DNA from: Lichenostomus cassidix
Taxonomy: Eukaryota; Chordata; Aves; Passeriformes; Meliphagidae
Length of the DNA stretch: 64,000 nucleotides
Direction of reading: 5' to 3'
NCBI GenBank assembly: GCA_008360975.2
Contig: CM039180.1
Coordinates: 13,607,122 to 13,671,121 of the forward strand
Below the pieces are notes generated by a model. The model searched no databases. It was not told where the DNA came from and saw nothing but the letters and a program-made list of their open reading frames with translations. Position 1 is the stretch's first letter, and every line of letters begins with the position of its first letter. Both the position numbers and the translations under genes were made by a program. Shown here piece after piece: positions 39,501-48,936 of the stretch.

Positions 39501-39674
39501 CACATCACATTCTTTCTCTTTCTCTCCCTTTTTGTCTTAGTTATGGATGTGCAGGCGTTTGAAAGGCTTTTGGGACCTTGTATGGAAATTCTGAAAAGAA
39601 ACATTGCAAACTATGAAGAGCAGCTAGTTGCTCTCTTTGGAACAAACATGGACATTGCTGATACCAGTGCATGA
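21500..39674 (+). CDS. PRKAR2B: PRKAR2B, PKA type II-beta regulatory subunit (5' partial, nine exons)
   Basis: The gene encodes the cAMP-sensing regulatory subunit that holds PKA catalytic subunits inactive and, through AKAPs, tethers them to membranes and the cytoskeleton. The visible exons give about 306 residues plus a split Val codon. They run from the first residues after the RRxS autophosphorylation site to the C-terminus. CNB-A carries the phosphate-binding cassette [14 protein letters not shown] (exon at 34904) and CNB-B carries [14 protein letters not shown] (exon at 37936). The Glu and Arg that contact cAMP are intact in both. All nine junctions use GT-AG and keep one frame to TGA at 39672. 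The protein closely matches mammalian RII-beta as I recall it, with three extra residues at the start of one exon. RII-beta is preferred over RII-alpha by the C-terminus ([11 protein letters not shown]) and the [18 protein letters not shown] segment. The N-terminal docking domain is outside the window. Confidence 0.97.
21553..22656 (+). other. PRKAR2B: PRKAR2B intron 2
   Basis: This is AT-rich intron sequence with GT-AG ends. I see no repeat family or gene in it. Confidence 0.85.
22657..22740 (+). CDS. PRKAR2B: PRKAR2B exon 3 (linker and start of CNB-A)
   Basis: It encodes 28 residues, beginning [19 protein letters not shown] and ending KNLDP, in phase 0 at both ends. The donor is CCG|GTAAGA. 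This is the lead-in helix of the first cAMP-binding domain. Confidence 0.97.
27331..27400. repeat. (TA)n / (CA)n microsatellite
   Basis: Alternating TA runs are followed by ACACACACACAC and further TATATA. It is a likely polymorphic simple repeat inside PRKAR2B intron 3. Confidence 0.85.
27478..27947 (+). mobile_element. CR1 LINE, 5'-truncated 3' end
   Basis: Blocks typical of CR1 are present in order: 'ATGCTAGAGCATGTCCAGAG', 'GGGAAGGGTCTGGAGCCCAA', the AGGTAACAAGCAACGGGACC block, 'GGCATTGGAAGAGGCTGCTC' and a diverged terminus at 27900-27947. A 188-codon open frame across it (27491-28057) joins LINE frames and runs into unique DNA. It is not a host gene. Confidence 0.93.
30022..30895 (+). 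mobile_element. CR1 LINE fragment, endonuclease to reverse-transcriptase region
   Basis: Short peptides in shifting frames match the CR1 ORF2 layout. [23 protein letters not shown] and VTEEPARRG belong to the endonuclease part. After an internal deletion come [21 protein letters not shown] and GNYRPVS of the reverse-transcriptase start. Frameshifts, stops and the deletion make it dead. It has no 3' terminus, so a recombination or later deletion removed the rest. Confidence 0.88.
33448..33554 (+). CDS. PRKAR2B: PRKAR2B exon 4 (CNB-A, first half)
   Basis: The acceptor is TTTTAAACAG. It encodes [18 protein letters not shown] and then the [18 protein letters not shown] segment, and ends with two bases of a split Arg codon before GTGAAT. 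The [12 protein letters not shown] run is the conserved beta-barrel start of the first cAMP site. Confidence 0.97.
33668..33936 (+). mobile_element. CR1 LINE, 3' end (older subfamily)
   Basis: It contains 'GTGCCAGGAGAGGTTCAGAT', a TTGACATTAGGAAG block, 'GTCAAGCACTGGAAAAGACT' and ends in 'TTGTAGGTCCCTTCTGACTG'. The terminus differs from the TGATTCTG type of the other copies, which suggests an older CR1 subfamily. Confidence 0.8.
34245..34336. repeat. A-rich low-complexity tract
   Basis: Runs such as AAACAAAACAAAAAG, CCAACCAACCAACC and a final A14-type run occur here. It is simple sequence inside an intron. Confidence 0.8.
34904..35057 (+). CDS. PRKAR2B: PRKAR2B exon 5 (CNB-A phosphate-binding cassette)
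   Basis: The exon completes an Arg codon, then encodes [17 protein letters not shown] and a region with [15 protein letters not shown], ending WGL|GTAAGT. The Glu of FGEL and the Arg of PRAA are the cAMP ribose- and phosphate-contacting residues. The residue before FGELAL is Cys here (codon 34974-34976), where mammalian RII subunits have Ser as I recall. Confidence 0.97.
35058..36245 (+). other. PRKAR2B: PRKAR2B intron 5
   Basis: AT-rich intron DNA with a normal pyrimidine-rich acceptor (TCTTTGTGTTTACAG). No repeat family is recognised. Confidence 0.85.
36246..36347 (+). CDS. PRKAR2B: PRKAR2B exon 6 (CNB-A C-helix)
   Basis: It encodes [20 protein letters not shown] followed by [14 protein letters not shown], in phase 0 at both ends. 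This is the long helix joining the two cAMP-binding domains, which rearranges when the holoenzyme forms. Confidence 0.97.
36348..36909 (+). other. PRKAR2B: PRKAR2B intron 6
   Basis: A very AT-rich intron with GT-AG ends. Its acceptor is unusual: the last bases are AAAATGAAG and the T-rich tract is pushed upstream. Nothing else is recognised. Confidence 0.85.
36910..36984 (+). CDS. PRKAR2B: PRKAR2B exon 7 (start of CNB-B)
   Basis: It encodes [20 protein letters not shown] followed by QIIAQ and ends at CAG|GTACAG. The first residue is Met, where mammalian RII-beta has Phe as I recall. The rest is near identical to the family. Confidence 0.95.
36985..37750 (+). other. PRKAR2B: PRKAR2B intron 7
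   Basis: AT-rich intron sequence ending in a run of T's and CTGGGGCAG. No repeat family is recognised. Confidence 0.85.
37751..37816 (+). CDS. PRKAR2B: PRKAR2B exon 8 (CNB-B)
   Basis: It encodes [20 protein letters not shown] then RK, in phase 0 at both ends, with donor AAG|GTAAAC. It is the beta-barrel core of the second cAMP site. Confidence 0.97.
37936..38083 (+). CDS. PRKAR2B: PRKAR2B exon 9 (CNB-B phosphate-binding cassette)
   Basis: From the acceptor TTTTTTACAG the exon reads [20 protein letters not shown] and on through [20 protein letters not shown], ending TTA G|GTATT. A second AG nine bases into the exon (after GATATTCAG) would start it at GGT (37945). That would drop Asp-Ile-Gln and give exactly the mammalian length. 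I chose the first AG because it follows a long pyrimidine tract. Confidence 0.93.
38084..39540 (+). other. PRKAR2B: PRKAR2B last intron
   Basis: An intron of 1.46 kb. It contains a 208-codon open frame on the opposite strand (38638-39264) with no recognisable domain. The acceptor is a strong pyrimidine tract (TCTTTCTCTCCCTTTTTGTCTTAG). Confidence 0.85.
39541..39674 (+). CDS. PRKAR2B: PRKAR2B last coding exon
   Basis: After two bases that complete a Val codon it encodes [20 protein letters not shown] then [23 protein letters not shown] and TGA at 39672-39674. The GTNMDI C-terminus is specific to RII-beta and includes the hydrophobic cap region of the B site. Confidence 0.97.
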
Positions 39675-40450
39675 ACTAAACATTGGAGCAACAAGATCTG
39701 TTATGAGAATATAGCACAGTAGTGGTTAGTCCACTGAGAAATTGTCTCTCTTCCTATAGATGCCAAGCATTTTCTGTGATTTCTAGAATGGGACTGGGGG
39801 GTTTTGGTTGTTTTTGGTTGGGTGGTTCTTCTGTTTTTGTTTTGTTTTGGATTTTTTTTTTTACTTATGACAGTGGAAATACTAGTAAAGAAAATAGCAA
39901 TTCAATAAATTGAGGGCTTGATTTTTAAAAGTGCTTAGAATTGATGGTTCCATCTGATATAAGGATGACTTGTAGTAGCACAGCACTTTTGAAAATCAAG
40001 TCCTTTAACACAGCATTTCCTCAAAGAATAGATTAAAAAAACCCCACATGTGATGAACTTGTTAAACCAGCTTCTGTTCTTCAAAAAGGTTACATCTTTT
40101 CTGGAAAGACTGTTAGTTTGAATGTGATATGTTGAAAGTATTAGTGCACACAAAGTGTTTATATGTATTAATACAGAAGATATACAGTAGATATTACTTT
40201 TTGACTATTACAGTTATGATTTTATGTTGCATTTATCACAGATGTAGTGAATCACAAGATTAATCATAAGATAAAGCATGACAATGCGTTTTGTGTAACG
40301 CTCATGACCCAAATCTGATTTTTAACACTTTGTAATTTGTTTTAAAGTCCTCTTTGTTTAATATGTCATGTTTCAGCACGACATTGTAATATCTTATGCA
40401 ATTCAGAGGACTTGTATATTTTTGCAATAAACTGCATTTTTTATTAGTTA
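39675..40450 (+). other. PRKAR2B: PRKAR2B 3' UTR (probable extent)
   Basis: The untranslated tail follows the TGA. It holds a G/T-rich stretch at 39796-39872. Possible poly-A signals lie at 39904-39909 and 40426-40431. A longer form using AATAAA at 41712 cannot be excluded from sequence alone. Confidence 0.65.
40426..40431 (+). terminator. PRKAR2B: Poly-A signal AATAAA, likely PRKAR2B
   Basis: A canonical AATAAA is followed within 20 bases by a T-rich stretch (CTGCATTTTTTATT). It is the best candidate 3' end for the transcript. Weaker alternatives are 39904 (upstream) and 41712 (downstream). Confidence 0.55.
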
Positions 40451-43400
40451 CATGAATTCTGTACATGAGTGAGGACAGCTGACAAATTAACCTTAATGCT
40501 TTCAAAACAAAGGCATGGGTCATTGTCATGTTCTACCTAATCATACATAACCTATATTGTTTTCCTTCTCCCTTGTTTTATATTTATGCATTTTGTCTTC
40601 TCTATTTATGCTTGTTCTCTAGTTAATTTTTTTTAAGATCTCACCTTTTTATTGTTAAATCTGTTTCAAGTGAAATGATCTCTGTATATCTCTCTTCTTG
40701 CAGTCTAATCTTAGTTATCAAAGATCAGAGTCAATTACTGAAGTGATTGATATCAAAAGCCATGCTAAACTAAGCTTGTCCTTGAAAATCCTTATCAGGA
40801 AGTGCAAAAATATTTTTAAATTGAAAGATCAGTACTTCCAAAGCTTTGCACACATCTGTCATTGTTAAAGCTAACATGTCTTGCTTTCAAAAACCTGTAG
40901 GTCATCACGAAAAAATGTGTTCAGCCATAATAGCATGGGATACCTTCTGAGACTGAGGAGAGAGAATATCATCTTAATTAGGAGCAGAGGGCTCATTGCT
41001 TACAAGGGTCTGTGACTGGCAATTTCGGGCACAGTCCAGTTTCAATACTGCTTACTGACCTGTCTGTTGATGTTCATGGAAAGCCAGTGCACACACTGGC
41101 GATGGGCAGTTCTGCCAAAATGAGACTGCAAGAGTGGTAGGAAGGCTGCTTGTGCCCCCATTCAAACACCTGAATTATAACATCTTTCCTTCTTAGATAA
41201 CTACTTTTCTAATGCCATATATTTGTGTATGTTGATGTAATCATTATGCTACAGTTAGTGACATGTTCTGACAATTTATATAATCATACCTGTATATGAA
41301 ATTATGATTATATAATATGATAACAATATATAATTTATATCATATAGTATGGTATAAATTATAAGTCAGATTCCTAACAAAATATAATTTGATCAAAATT
41401 TACAAATGTAATTTTTTTTTTTACCTAGAAACCTGGTATGAATAATTGCACATATGATAACTTGCCTTTGTACTTTTGATTTATGGAAAAAAGAGAAGCC
41501 TGTTATACTAGAAGGAAATATCAGGTAACCAAAATCTACACTCTTGTCATTCTGTATGCTTAATCTCTAAAAGCTACCTATATTTTGCACTGGCTTGATG
41601 TGATAAAGAAAAATGCTAGAAATTACTTGTATGGCAGTAAACTACAATCAAGGCCATAAATGCCAGTCATGATATTTTCAATATTGTTGGTTATATTTAA
41701 AGTTTCCTTACAATAAACAACACTTTTATATATAAAAATCTATGTTTATTGATATTGTTGTCTTTTAATTCTATTATCATAAAGTTACAAGTGACCTATT
41801 TATATTCATTTATTTAAAAAATCACAATTCTTAACACTTCCATGCTGATTTTCATAAATGACATGCAGATGCTCTGTCTACTCAAAACAGATGACATGTT
41901 GGTGTGGTAGTTGTCATTACTTTATTTGATTATTTGCTTGTAGTTTATAGCTGGGAAAAAGCTGTGGATTAACAGATTTAGAACAATCAGAGACTTTGGA
42001 TTTTCTGATTCCTAAAGTACAGCTTCATGTTGCAGCATTTTTATTGTGTTGCTCTTGGGCACTGGATGATTTCTGGAATTTCCTTTATTGGTAAATTCAG
42101 GTGGGGCTTAACCACCAGTAACAAATTAACACTTTTTAAGTTTCATCCAAATCATTATATCCTTCATCAGTTTACAGCTGGGATTTCTCCTGGATCTCTT
42201 CATATGTATGCTTCAAACATGCCAGGCTTCATGTCATAAATGTGGTGAGTGTTCATCCTAAGAATGAAATCATACCAAGTTACTGATTTTTTTTTACAGA
42301 CCTTTCAATAAAAGGTAGACAATTCTAATAATTTTAGACAACAGTATGTCAGCTTTACCTTATGAGACTAGCTATGCCCATGCTTAAGTTACCTGATGCT
42401 TCTCTTATTAAAGATTTTTATTGTTCTTATTTGTAGTCAGGTCACTGAAGGAATGGGACTTTGGCAATTACTTGGCCCATATATCTGTGTTTCTCTCCTC
42501 TCTCCCCAACATCACTCATGATTTATAATCTGCAGATGATTTAAACTAATTTGACAGATGTTGAAGTTCTAAATAGGAAAAAAAAAAGGGAAAAAAATAA
42601 AAGCTCCAGTGAGTTTGTTGAAAGTATGCCCCACTGAGTGAGGAGAGAAAATCCTGAAAGAAATCCTGTATGAGAGGCATTCATGGGTTCACATGTTTTA
42701 CTAACCAGAAGAGAATCCATACGGCAGAAAAAAATTTTTTTATAAATGCCTTAACCATAGGGAAAAAAAATCTGATCACAGCCCTGAAGCTGATCACAAG
42801 ACAAACCCTGAGGAGAGCAAGATTCCTTGATCCTAGTGCTGATGCCATCACTTTTTAAATGTCAAATGACATTGCGCTCCATGAGATTCATAATTCAAAT
42901 TCATATGAAATAGACACTTCTGAAATCAGTCCCTTATGGACCTCCTGTTTAAGGTCCAGAAGTGACCAACTCTGGAAGTCTTGAGGCAAACCTCTGAAGA
43001 GCATTGTGAAACCATTTACAACCTAAACCACTATCACTCCATCTTCTTGCCTCGTGTTGTCTTTTCTATTCATTAAAGACTATTTTGGCCCTTGCTGGAA
43101 TGGTGGGTTTAGTTTTCTTTTGGTGGTTTGCTTTTGTGTTGCTTGAAATGTTTGGTGCTTTAAGCGTTCTGTGACTCTAGGAGAGTTATGTAATCATGGT
43201 GCCATTTTGTAGTTCATGGCACACTTGCCATTACAAACGTTATTGTCCATTCAATATCAAGAGTTCCCAGATGTGCAAAATCAGTATCTTCTGGTCATCC
43301 TCCACAGATCCTGGCAATTCTTAGTCTTTTTTTCAGATGCTTATAGCATCTGATAGTGTTTGCTGAAAAAAGTGGTTTGCTGGAAGTTGATTTGCCACAG

Positions 43401-46400
43401 CATGGACGTTCTTACATATTCTTGCTAAAGATTTTATGTTAGTTTAAAGCTCTTTTTATCCAATCATACATGTGATGATTATAGGTGTGGGATTTTTTTT
43501 TTTGAGTTTCTAAGATACTTTCCAATGTCTGTAGTTCTCAACTGCCTCTTAGTATGCTGAGTATATACAGATCTGTGCATTATTGTCTTGCAAAATTTAG
43601 GATCATTTTCGAATCATTCTGAAAGTTGTATTTCCTTCAGAGATATACCAAGGCTGTTTCCAAGTTCTTAATCTACTTTTTGACTCAGAAAGATGCTTAG
43701 CAGACTGGACACTCTCACATCACAGACCAAAAGGAAGCTGAATAATCTTGGTAGGGAATGAAAAGCCCAAAGAAAATTAGATTTTAACATTGTCTCTTCC
43801 TTCACACCATTTCTCTATTTCCGTCTAAATGATCTTTCTCCTGGCAGCCAAGTGAAGAGCCAGTGGCAATAGGGGAATATAAGGCAAGTGGTGTGACTGT
43901 CTGGCTCTGTGCTGTGACAGTGACCTGGTTGGCTGGGTAGACACTCTCCCTTCCTCATCCCCTTTGTCCCACCCCTGTCCCTTCTCTGATGGCAAATCAA
44001 AATGAGCTGGAGTGCAGTTCTGGCATTGCCACGACTGTGTGAATACAATGGGTAGGGTTGTGTTTCTTCCTGAGAGCTGGTAGAAGCCTATGTATGTACA
44101 GGCAAACAGGAAAAAGACAAAGACCAAACTCTTTGGCATAAAAGAAGCCGCCCAATCAAGAACTCTGACATTAGGTTATGTTAGGTCATTGTGACAGTGT
44201 CTGCTGACTCAACCTTTTCTTACTGAGGTAAATTAAATTAGGACAGCCTAAAAATAGCATCATGGCATGATATGAATACTTTGTCCTTTCTTCTTTGAAG
44301 GTATTGGATTATTTCAGGTGAGCAGCTATGAAGTTCTGGGAGAGAATAATGCTCTGGGCAGGTCTCTGTGGATGACTAATTTCCTGGCAGCCAAGTGAAC
44401 CATTGGGACCTGCTCCCTCACACCTCTGAAGATGCTGGAAACTCAGTTCTGATAAATGTCTTATCTAGAAAAATCCATCCAACTTACCAAGAAGCTCTGT
44501 ATTCTTTTTCTCTTTGTTGCTTTGTCCTTGACAAGGGTCAGGTGCTGTGACTATCTTAAGCAACTCTAGCTTCACTGTACCATTAGTTTTTGGCTGCATC
44601 TGTATGACTGTGTCTATAATAGGAAATTTTATGTGCCTGAGATTATTTGCTAGTATTGAGGGTCTGAATGACCAACATTTATACTGTTTTCCAGTATTTC
44701 TCTGGGCTCCTATATAAGCTGTCTAGGAGACTTTTTCCAGCTTTCCATATGGGGTGGCCATACGAAGAAGGCCAACCGAGAATAGTCCTTGGCCTATGGC
44801 AGTTCCCAAACTCTATCTGAAAATTATTTGTTATTGGCCTGTGCAAAAAATGTGCAAGGGCTGTCCTAAAATGAACTGTATACAGTACAGATGATTGTGT
44901 TCCAGTGCCCAGAAACACTTCCTGGCACTTTAATTTACCAACCAACATAAAGGAAACCTACAGTTCTGTAATCTCTTCTTGACTCGTTTTTCTCTAAGCT
45001 TTGAGCTGGGATGGAAGGTAGTTTAATTTATCACTTTTCGGGACTGTTTTTGTGATATGTGAAGCCTTTTTTTTTTCCTAATACTATTGTCAACTTTTGT
45101 CTTGCTCAATCTTTGTAGGTGAAAAAAGTTTAGCTAAAACTGGAATCTATGCCATAATGACATGAAATAAATTTCTCTTTAGTTCCTGACCTGTCTTGAA
45201 AGAGAGAAAAAAAAAAACTCTGGCCTGTTATTCTGTTTCTCCTCAATTTGAGCCACTGCAGGAGGCAAGTGAAGTTTCTCTTCTAGCACTCAAGAGAAAA
45301 CATCTTTCCTGGGAGCAACAAATTTTCTGTTCCTATGCTCTTCATTCCCAATAGCATCTTCTGTGAAGAGATTAAGGATGTGAAATGTGGAAATGGGATG
45401 TCATTAGGAACATGGACAGAGCCAGCCACCATTGCAGCTAGCCACAAATGGCCATTGGAAGAGGGAATGAGTACAAACAGCTCTAGGAGATACACAAGTC
45501 ATTGTGAGAGGAGAAAACTGATGTGAGAGAATCTGCGGCAAAACAGCTGCAGAACAGAAGCTGCCACATTGGGTAGGAGTAGAAACTCTGGTGAGCAGGG
45601 TTCTCTGATGTCTGGGGGAGTATTTAGTTAATTACTGAGGGTGGATGTGTGCGTGCTCATGTGAAAGCTCCTGTAGCAGAATTAAAATAATGATATGCTG
45701 TATTTCAGAGCGTCAGCAATAACAGCTGTGTCATAAGGGCAGGATTGACTTTCGACAGGAGGGATTAAAAGCAGAGATAGGCACAAACCCAATATATAAC
45801 GTATATTTTACTAATACAATTTTGACTGAAATATTACTAGTTTTAAAAATCTACTTTGTGGTTTCTTAACTTTGGCAGATTTAGGAGGTAAATAGCTAAG
45901 ATGCAAATTAGTCAGTATTTTCTAATTGTAGTCTCTTCTGTTTGTTTTTTACTTCTTGGTAGCCAGCCATAAAGTGACAATAACTCAAGACTAACACTTC
46001 TGAATCTTCCACCTTATTTTCTGCCTCTTAAAACAGCAGAAGCAACTGAATCAGCAAAGCCACCAAGAGTGGCTGTATTACACAGTATTGATTCATTCTC
46101 TGAGCACCCATTCATTTAAACATGGAGTAAGGTGAGGTAGGGTGTGTGGAGGGGGAGTAATGATATAATTAGAGACCAGGCATTCAGAGCAAGGAGTATG
46201 GCATTGACATAATCTTAATTCTGAAATTTATGATACATAACTTGCCTTGAGCCAAGTAAGATTTGATGGTTTTGTTTGTCTTGCTGTCATTTACTGCATG
46301 GACTACCTGTTCTTTTATTTATTTTTGCTTACATCCTCACTGAGTAAATGTTTACTTACTGTATGCAAAGGGGAGGTATATTTGAAAATAAGAAAGTTTT

Positions 46401-48299
46401 TACATATCTCTTTAGAATTTCAAAACAGTTCAGACACTCACCTTTACAAGATTTTAATCTCAGTCCTAGGTAGGATTCATATTTTTGTGCTTTCTGGGTA
46501 TGTCATAGATTCCAGTGTGATATTGGGGCTCTAATTCAGCAATGGTATTTACTTGTCTAGACCTGTGTCTGGAATCTGGGCCAGTGGATGTCAGAGGACT
46601 GGGCTTCATACCTAACACCTTACCTAGCATAAGCTTTTGTAGAGAGCCATGAACCTTCACAGCAAATAGCTGTGAAGTTACTTTGTTTTACCAAAAAGTA
46701 CATAGCAGGGTGGAAATGTGCGCCATAAGAAGATTCACATCCCTTAGGCCAACAGACTTCTGAAGAAAGGTGGGACTGGAGACAGGAGTTTGTATATTCT
46801 GTAGCTGCTTCACTGGGCCTCTCTCTCTTCCATCTTCCCCACTGTGGCAGAGGGAGCTTTCAGAAGACTACATTGTGAGTTTTACCTTGCAAGTGGCTGT
46901 CCCACTGGCACAGAAGCCTGTTTACAGAATGGAGACATCCACATGCCCACGTCTTCTGCCTCACCTTGATCTGGCAGTGCAGGGTCTGCGCTGAAACTCA
47001 TTAAAAGCCCATGAAGCTTAGATGTCTCTCCAAAGAGCCTGCAGGCTGTTTAGATGTGTAAGGGACATCAAAAGGGAAGGGGAAGTAACAGAGCCTTCAA
47101 ATTAATTTTATTGTGGGGTGGTGTAAAAAAGACGGTTCCTGGTTTACCGGTTTTCTATTTATTAAAAGAATGTATTTTAGAGAGGGGGCAAAAGCTTTCT
47201 TATACAAAGATGTATCAGTTATTCAGAAAAAGCCTGAATTGTAAATATAAGGAAAATGTGAGCTTGTGGGATGTGGGGTAGACATCTGATATTATAATAG
47301 GCTGTCTAGTCACTTAATATTTGAATCTCAGTAGTACTTTTAAGATTATTTTCCTCAAGGCACTTGTTTAAATAACTCATGTTTTCAAATTGGGAAAATG
47401 ATTCGTAAAGGGTTGGTTTGTTTGGTCATTAAGCATGGAAGATTTTGAGTTAAATTCCATGGCATTGGCTTTGCTACTCTCTTTTAAAGCTAAGCTTGCT
47501 TACAAAGAGTAATAGTTTCCAGTTCACACTGCAGAAGATACTCTTTAGAGTAATGTCGCTCTTCAAACAGTGCCTACAGAGGGCAATGACTTTACTAACA
47601 GGCAAACTATTACTTCGTGGAAAAGGCAAATCTTAACTTGATGTGGCAACGACATCTGCGGACTGAGTGTGTTTTGATGGAAAGTACAATTTTGGCATAA
47701 TTTTCTTTTTTTCTTTTTAACTGTGTTACCCATGTAGGCCTGTGGGAACAACAATCCAGCATTCCCTCTAGTGGTCACTTACCAAACAGGGAACATTTCT
47801 GTTTAACTTGCGTTTTGTTTGGGTTTTTTTTCTAATTTTCTCGCACAGCTATGTTAGCATGCCTAAAAGGCAGAACTGTTGCAGATACCAATTACAGCAA
47901 AGGCTCTGAGGCAGGATTTAGAACACGCTCTCATTACTGGAACGATGGTGACAACAGGATAAGAAATGCTTTACTTGGAAAAATCTCAACAGTTGCGAAA
48001 TACTGTAACTGTCCATGAGTTCTAAAATATTATCGACTGTTTCTGAATTGTGTGTGTACTTGCGTTGCACCACATCATGCGTTTGAATTAATCTATTTTG
48101 TGATGAAGATGTGGTCTCGGTAAGTCTTGTCTCTGATCTCCCAGAGTTACCAGGTAAGTGGGAAAATGTCTAAATAGTAATGTTTAACCAAACCACGCCG
48201 TTACTTTGGCAGTAAATGTATGAGACTGTCTGGGAGACACTACAGGACCGATAAACCTGCATGGATTTAACTCCCCCCAAATTATATTTTGGGCCTAAG
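40451..48299. other. Intergenic region between PRKAR2B and HBP1
   Basis: About 7.8 kb, mostly AT-rich, with a strongly AT-rich core at 41275-41370. I recognise no gene, RNA gene or clear repeat family. The open frames here (for example 104 codons on the - strand at 43825-44139, 95 codons on the + strand at 46247-46534) have no domain, no partner exon signals and no repeats. A CTCF-like motif lies at 47763-47776. Confidence 0.7.
47763..47776 (-). promoter_or_regulatory. CTCF-like motif, minus strand
   Basis: On the - strand it reads ACCACTAGAGGGAA, close to the CTCF core. It lies about 550 bases before the HBP1 CpG island. Sequence similarity is the only support. Confidence 0.35.
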
Positions 48300-48534
48300 C
48301 TCCCACCAGTGTCTTTTCAATGAAAGCCAGGCGAGGCACGAGGCCGGAGCGGAGGCCGAGCGCAGCTGCTGACTCACTGCCTGACCTTTGGCAACCTCCT
48401 TTGCCCTCCGCGCCGCAGCCGTGACTGGGGCCCAGCGCGGGCCCGTTCCGCGGAGCGCTGCCGGGGCGAGCCGGGCCTGGCCGTGCGGGGCGGGGGCGGC
48501 GGGGGGCGCGGGCGGGCAGCGGCCGGGCCGGGTG

Positions 48535-48540
48535 CACGTG
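48535..48540. promoter_or_regulatory. E-box CACGTG
   Basis: A perfect palindromic E-box sits in the HBP1 CpG island about 390 bases upstream of the first ATG. It could bind USF or MYC/MAX-type factors. Confidence 0.5.
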
Positions 48541-48636
48541 TCCGCGCCGCTTGTTTACTATCGCCGGCCCGCGCGGGGAATCCTGGGGGCTGTCGTCTTA
48601 TCGCCGACCCGTGGGCAGGCTCGGGCGGCGGCCGCG

Positions 48637-48655
48637 ACTACAACTCCCAGAATGC
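48637..48655 (+). promoter_or_regulatory. ZNF143/THAP11-type element (SBS)
   Basis: ACTACAACTCCCAGAATGC is an essentially complete match to the Staf/ZNF143-type promoter element found near vertebrate CpG-island start sites. A diverged copy in the opposite orientation lies at 48578-48596 (GAATCCTGGGGGCTGTCGT). Confidence 0.8.
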
Positions 48656-48682
48656 TTCTGCGCGCGTCGGCGAAGACGTGGG

Positions 48683-48687
48683 CCAAT
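48683..48687 (+). promoter_or_regulatory. HBP1: CCAAT box (distal)
   Basis: GGCCAATCGG is the preferred NF-Y context. It lies about 240 bases upstream of the first ATG. Confidence 0.65.
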
Positions 48688-48796
48688 CGGGGTGCCGCGT
48701 GGGGGTGATTGATGTGCGGCACTGTGCAATCAGCTGCGCAGGAGAGTCAAAACATGCCCGCCCTCCGGGAGGAGTCCTGACAGGCAGGCCAGACAG

Positions 48797-48801
48797 CCAA
48801 T
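48797..48801 (+). promoter_or_regulatory. HBP1: CCAAT box (proximal)
   Basis: CAGCCAATAG lies about 115 bases upstream of the first ATG and just before the likely transcription start. It is the typical NF-Y position in a TATA-less promoter. Confidence 0.65.
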
Positions 48802-48921
48802 AGAAAACGGTTGCGAATTGAGCAACATCGCCTCTGGCCACTCAGCGCTCGAGCAGCGCCTGGCGCGGGCGGGACCCGCCGAGGGGACGGGGCGGGGGGG
48901 GCAGCCGAGGGGAGCTCGGTA

Positions 48922-48936
48922 ATGGCGACGGGTTCG
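48922..48936 (+). CDS. HBP1: HBP1 exon 1, possible coding part (MATGS)
   Basis: An ATG with G at -3 and G at +4 opens Met-Ala-Thr-Gly-Ser, then meets a perfect donor (TCG|GTAAGT). Joined to an acceptor at 53079/53080 it stays in frame with HBP1 (SDTLEHPN then MVWEV). The exon start is the transcription start, probably between 48810 and 48900. If the alternative acceptor four bases downstream is used, this ATG opens only a short upstream frame. Confidence 0.65.

Noticed and set aside
42670..42858. Peptide with RIHTAEK resembling a zinc-finger linker
   Set aside because: Only one linker-like match exists. The Cys and His spacing of a C2H2 finger is missing and no neighbouring finger repeats are seen.
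43825..44139. 104-codon - strand frame starting with a hydrophobic, signal-like segment
   Set aside because: The start looks like a signal peptide, but the rest is low-information and has no domain, splice partner or promoter. T-rich DNA often yields hydrophobic starts.
48388..48803. Two 106-codon Gly/Ala/Arg-rich frames upstream of HBP1
   Set aside because: They lie in the CpG-island promoter, where stop codons are rare by composition. No start context or family match.
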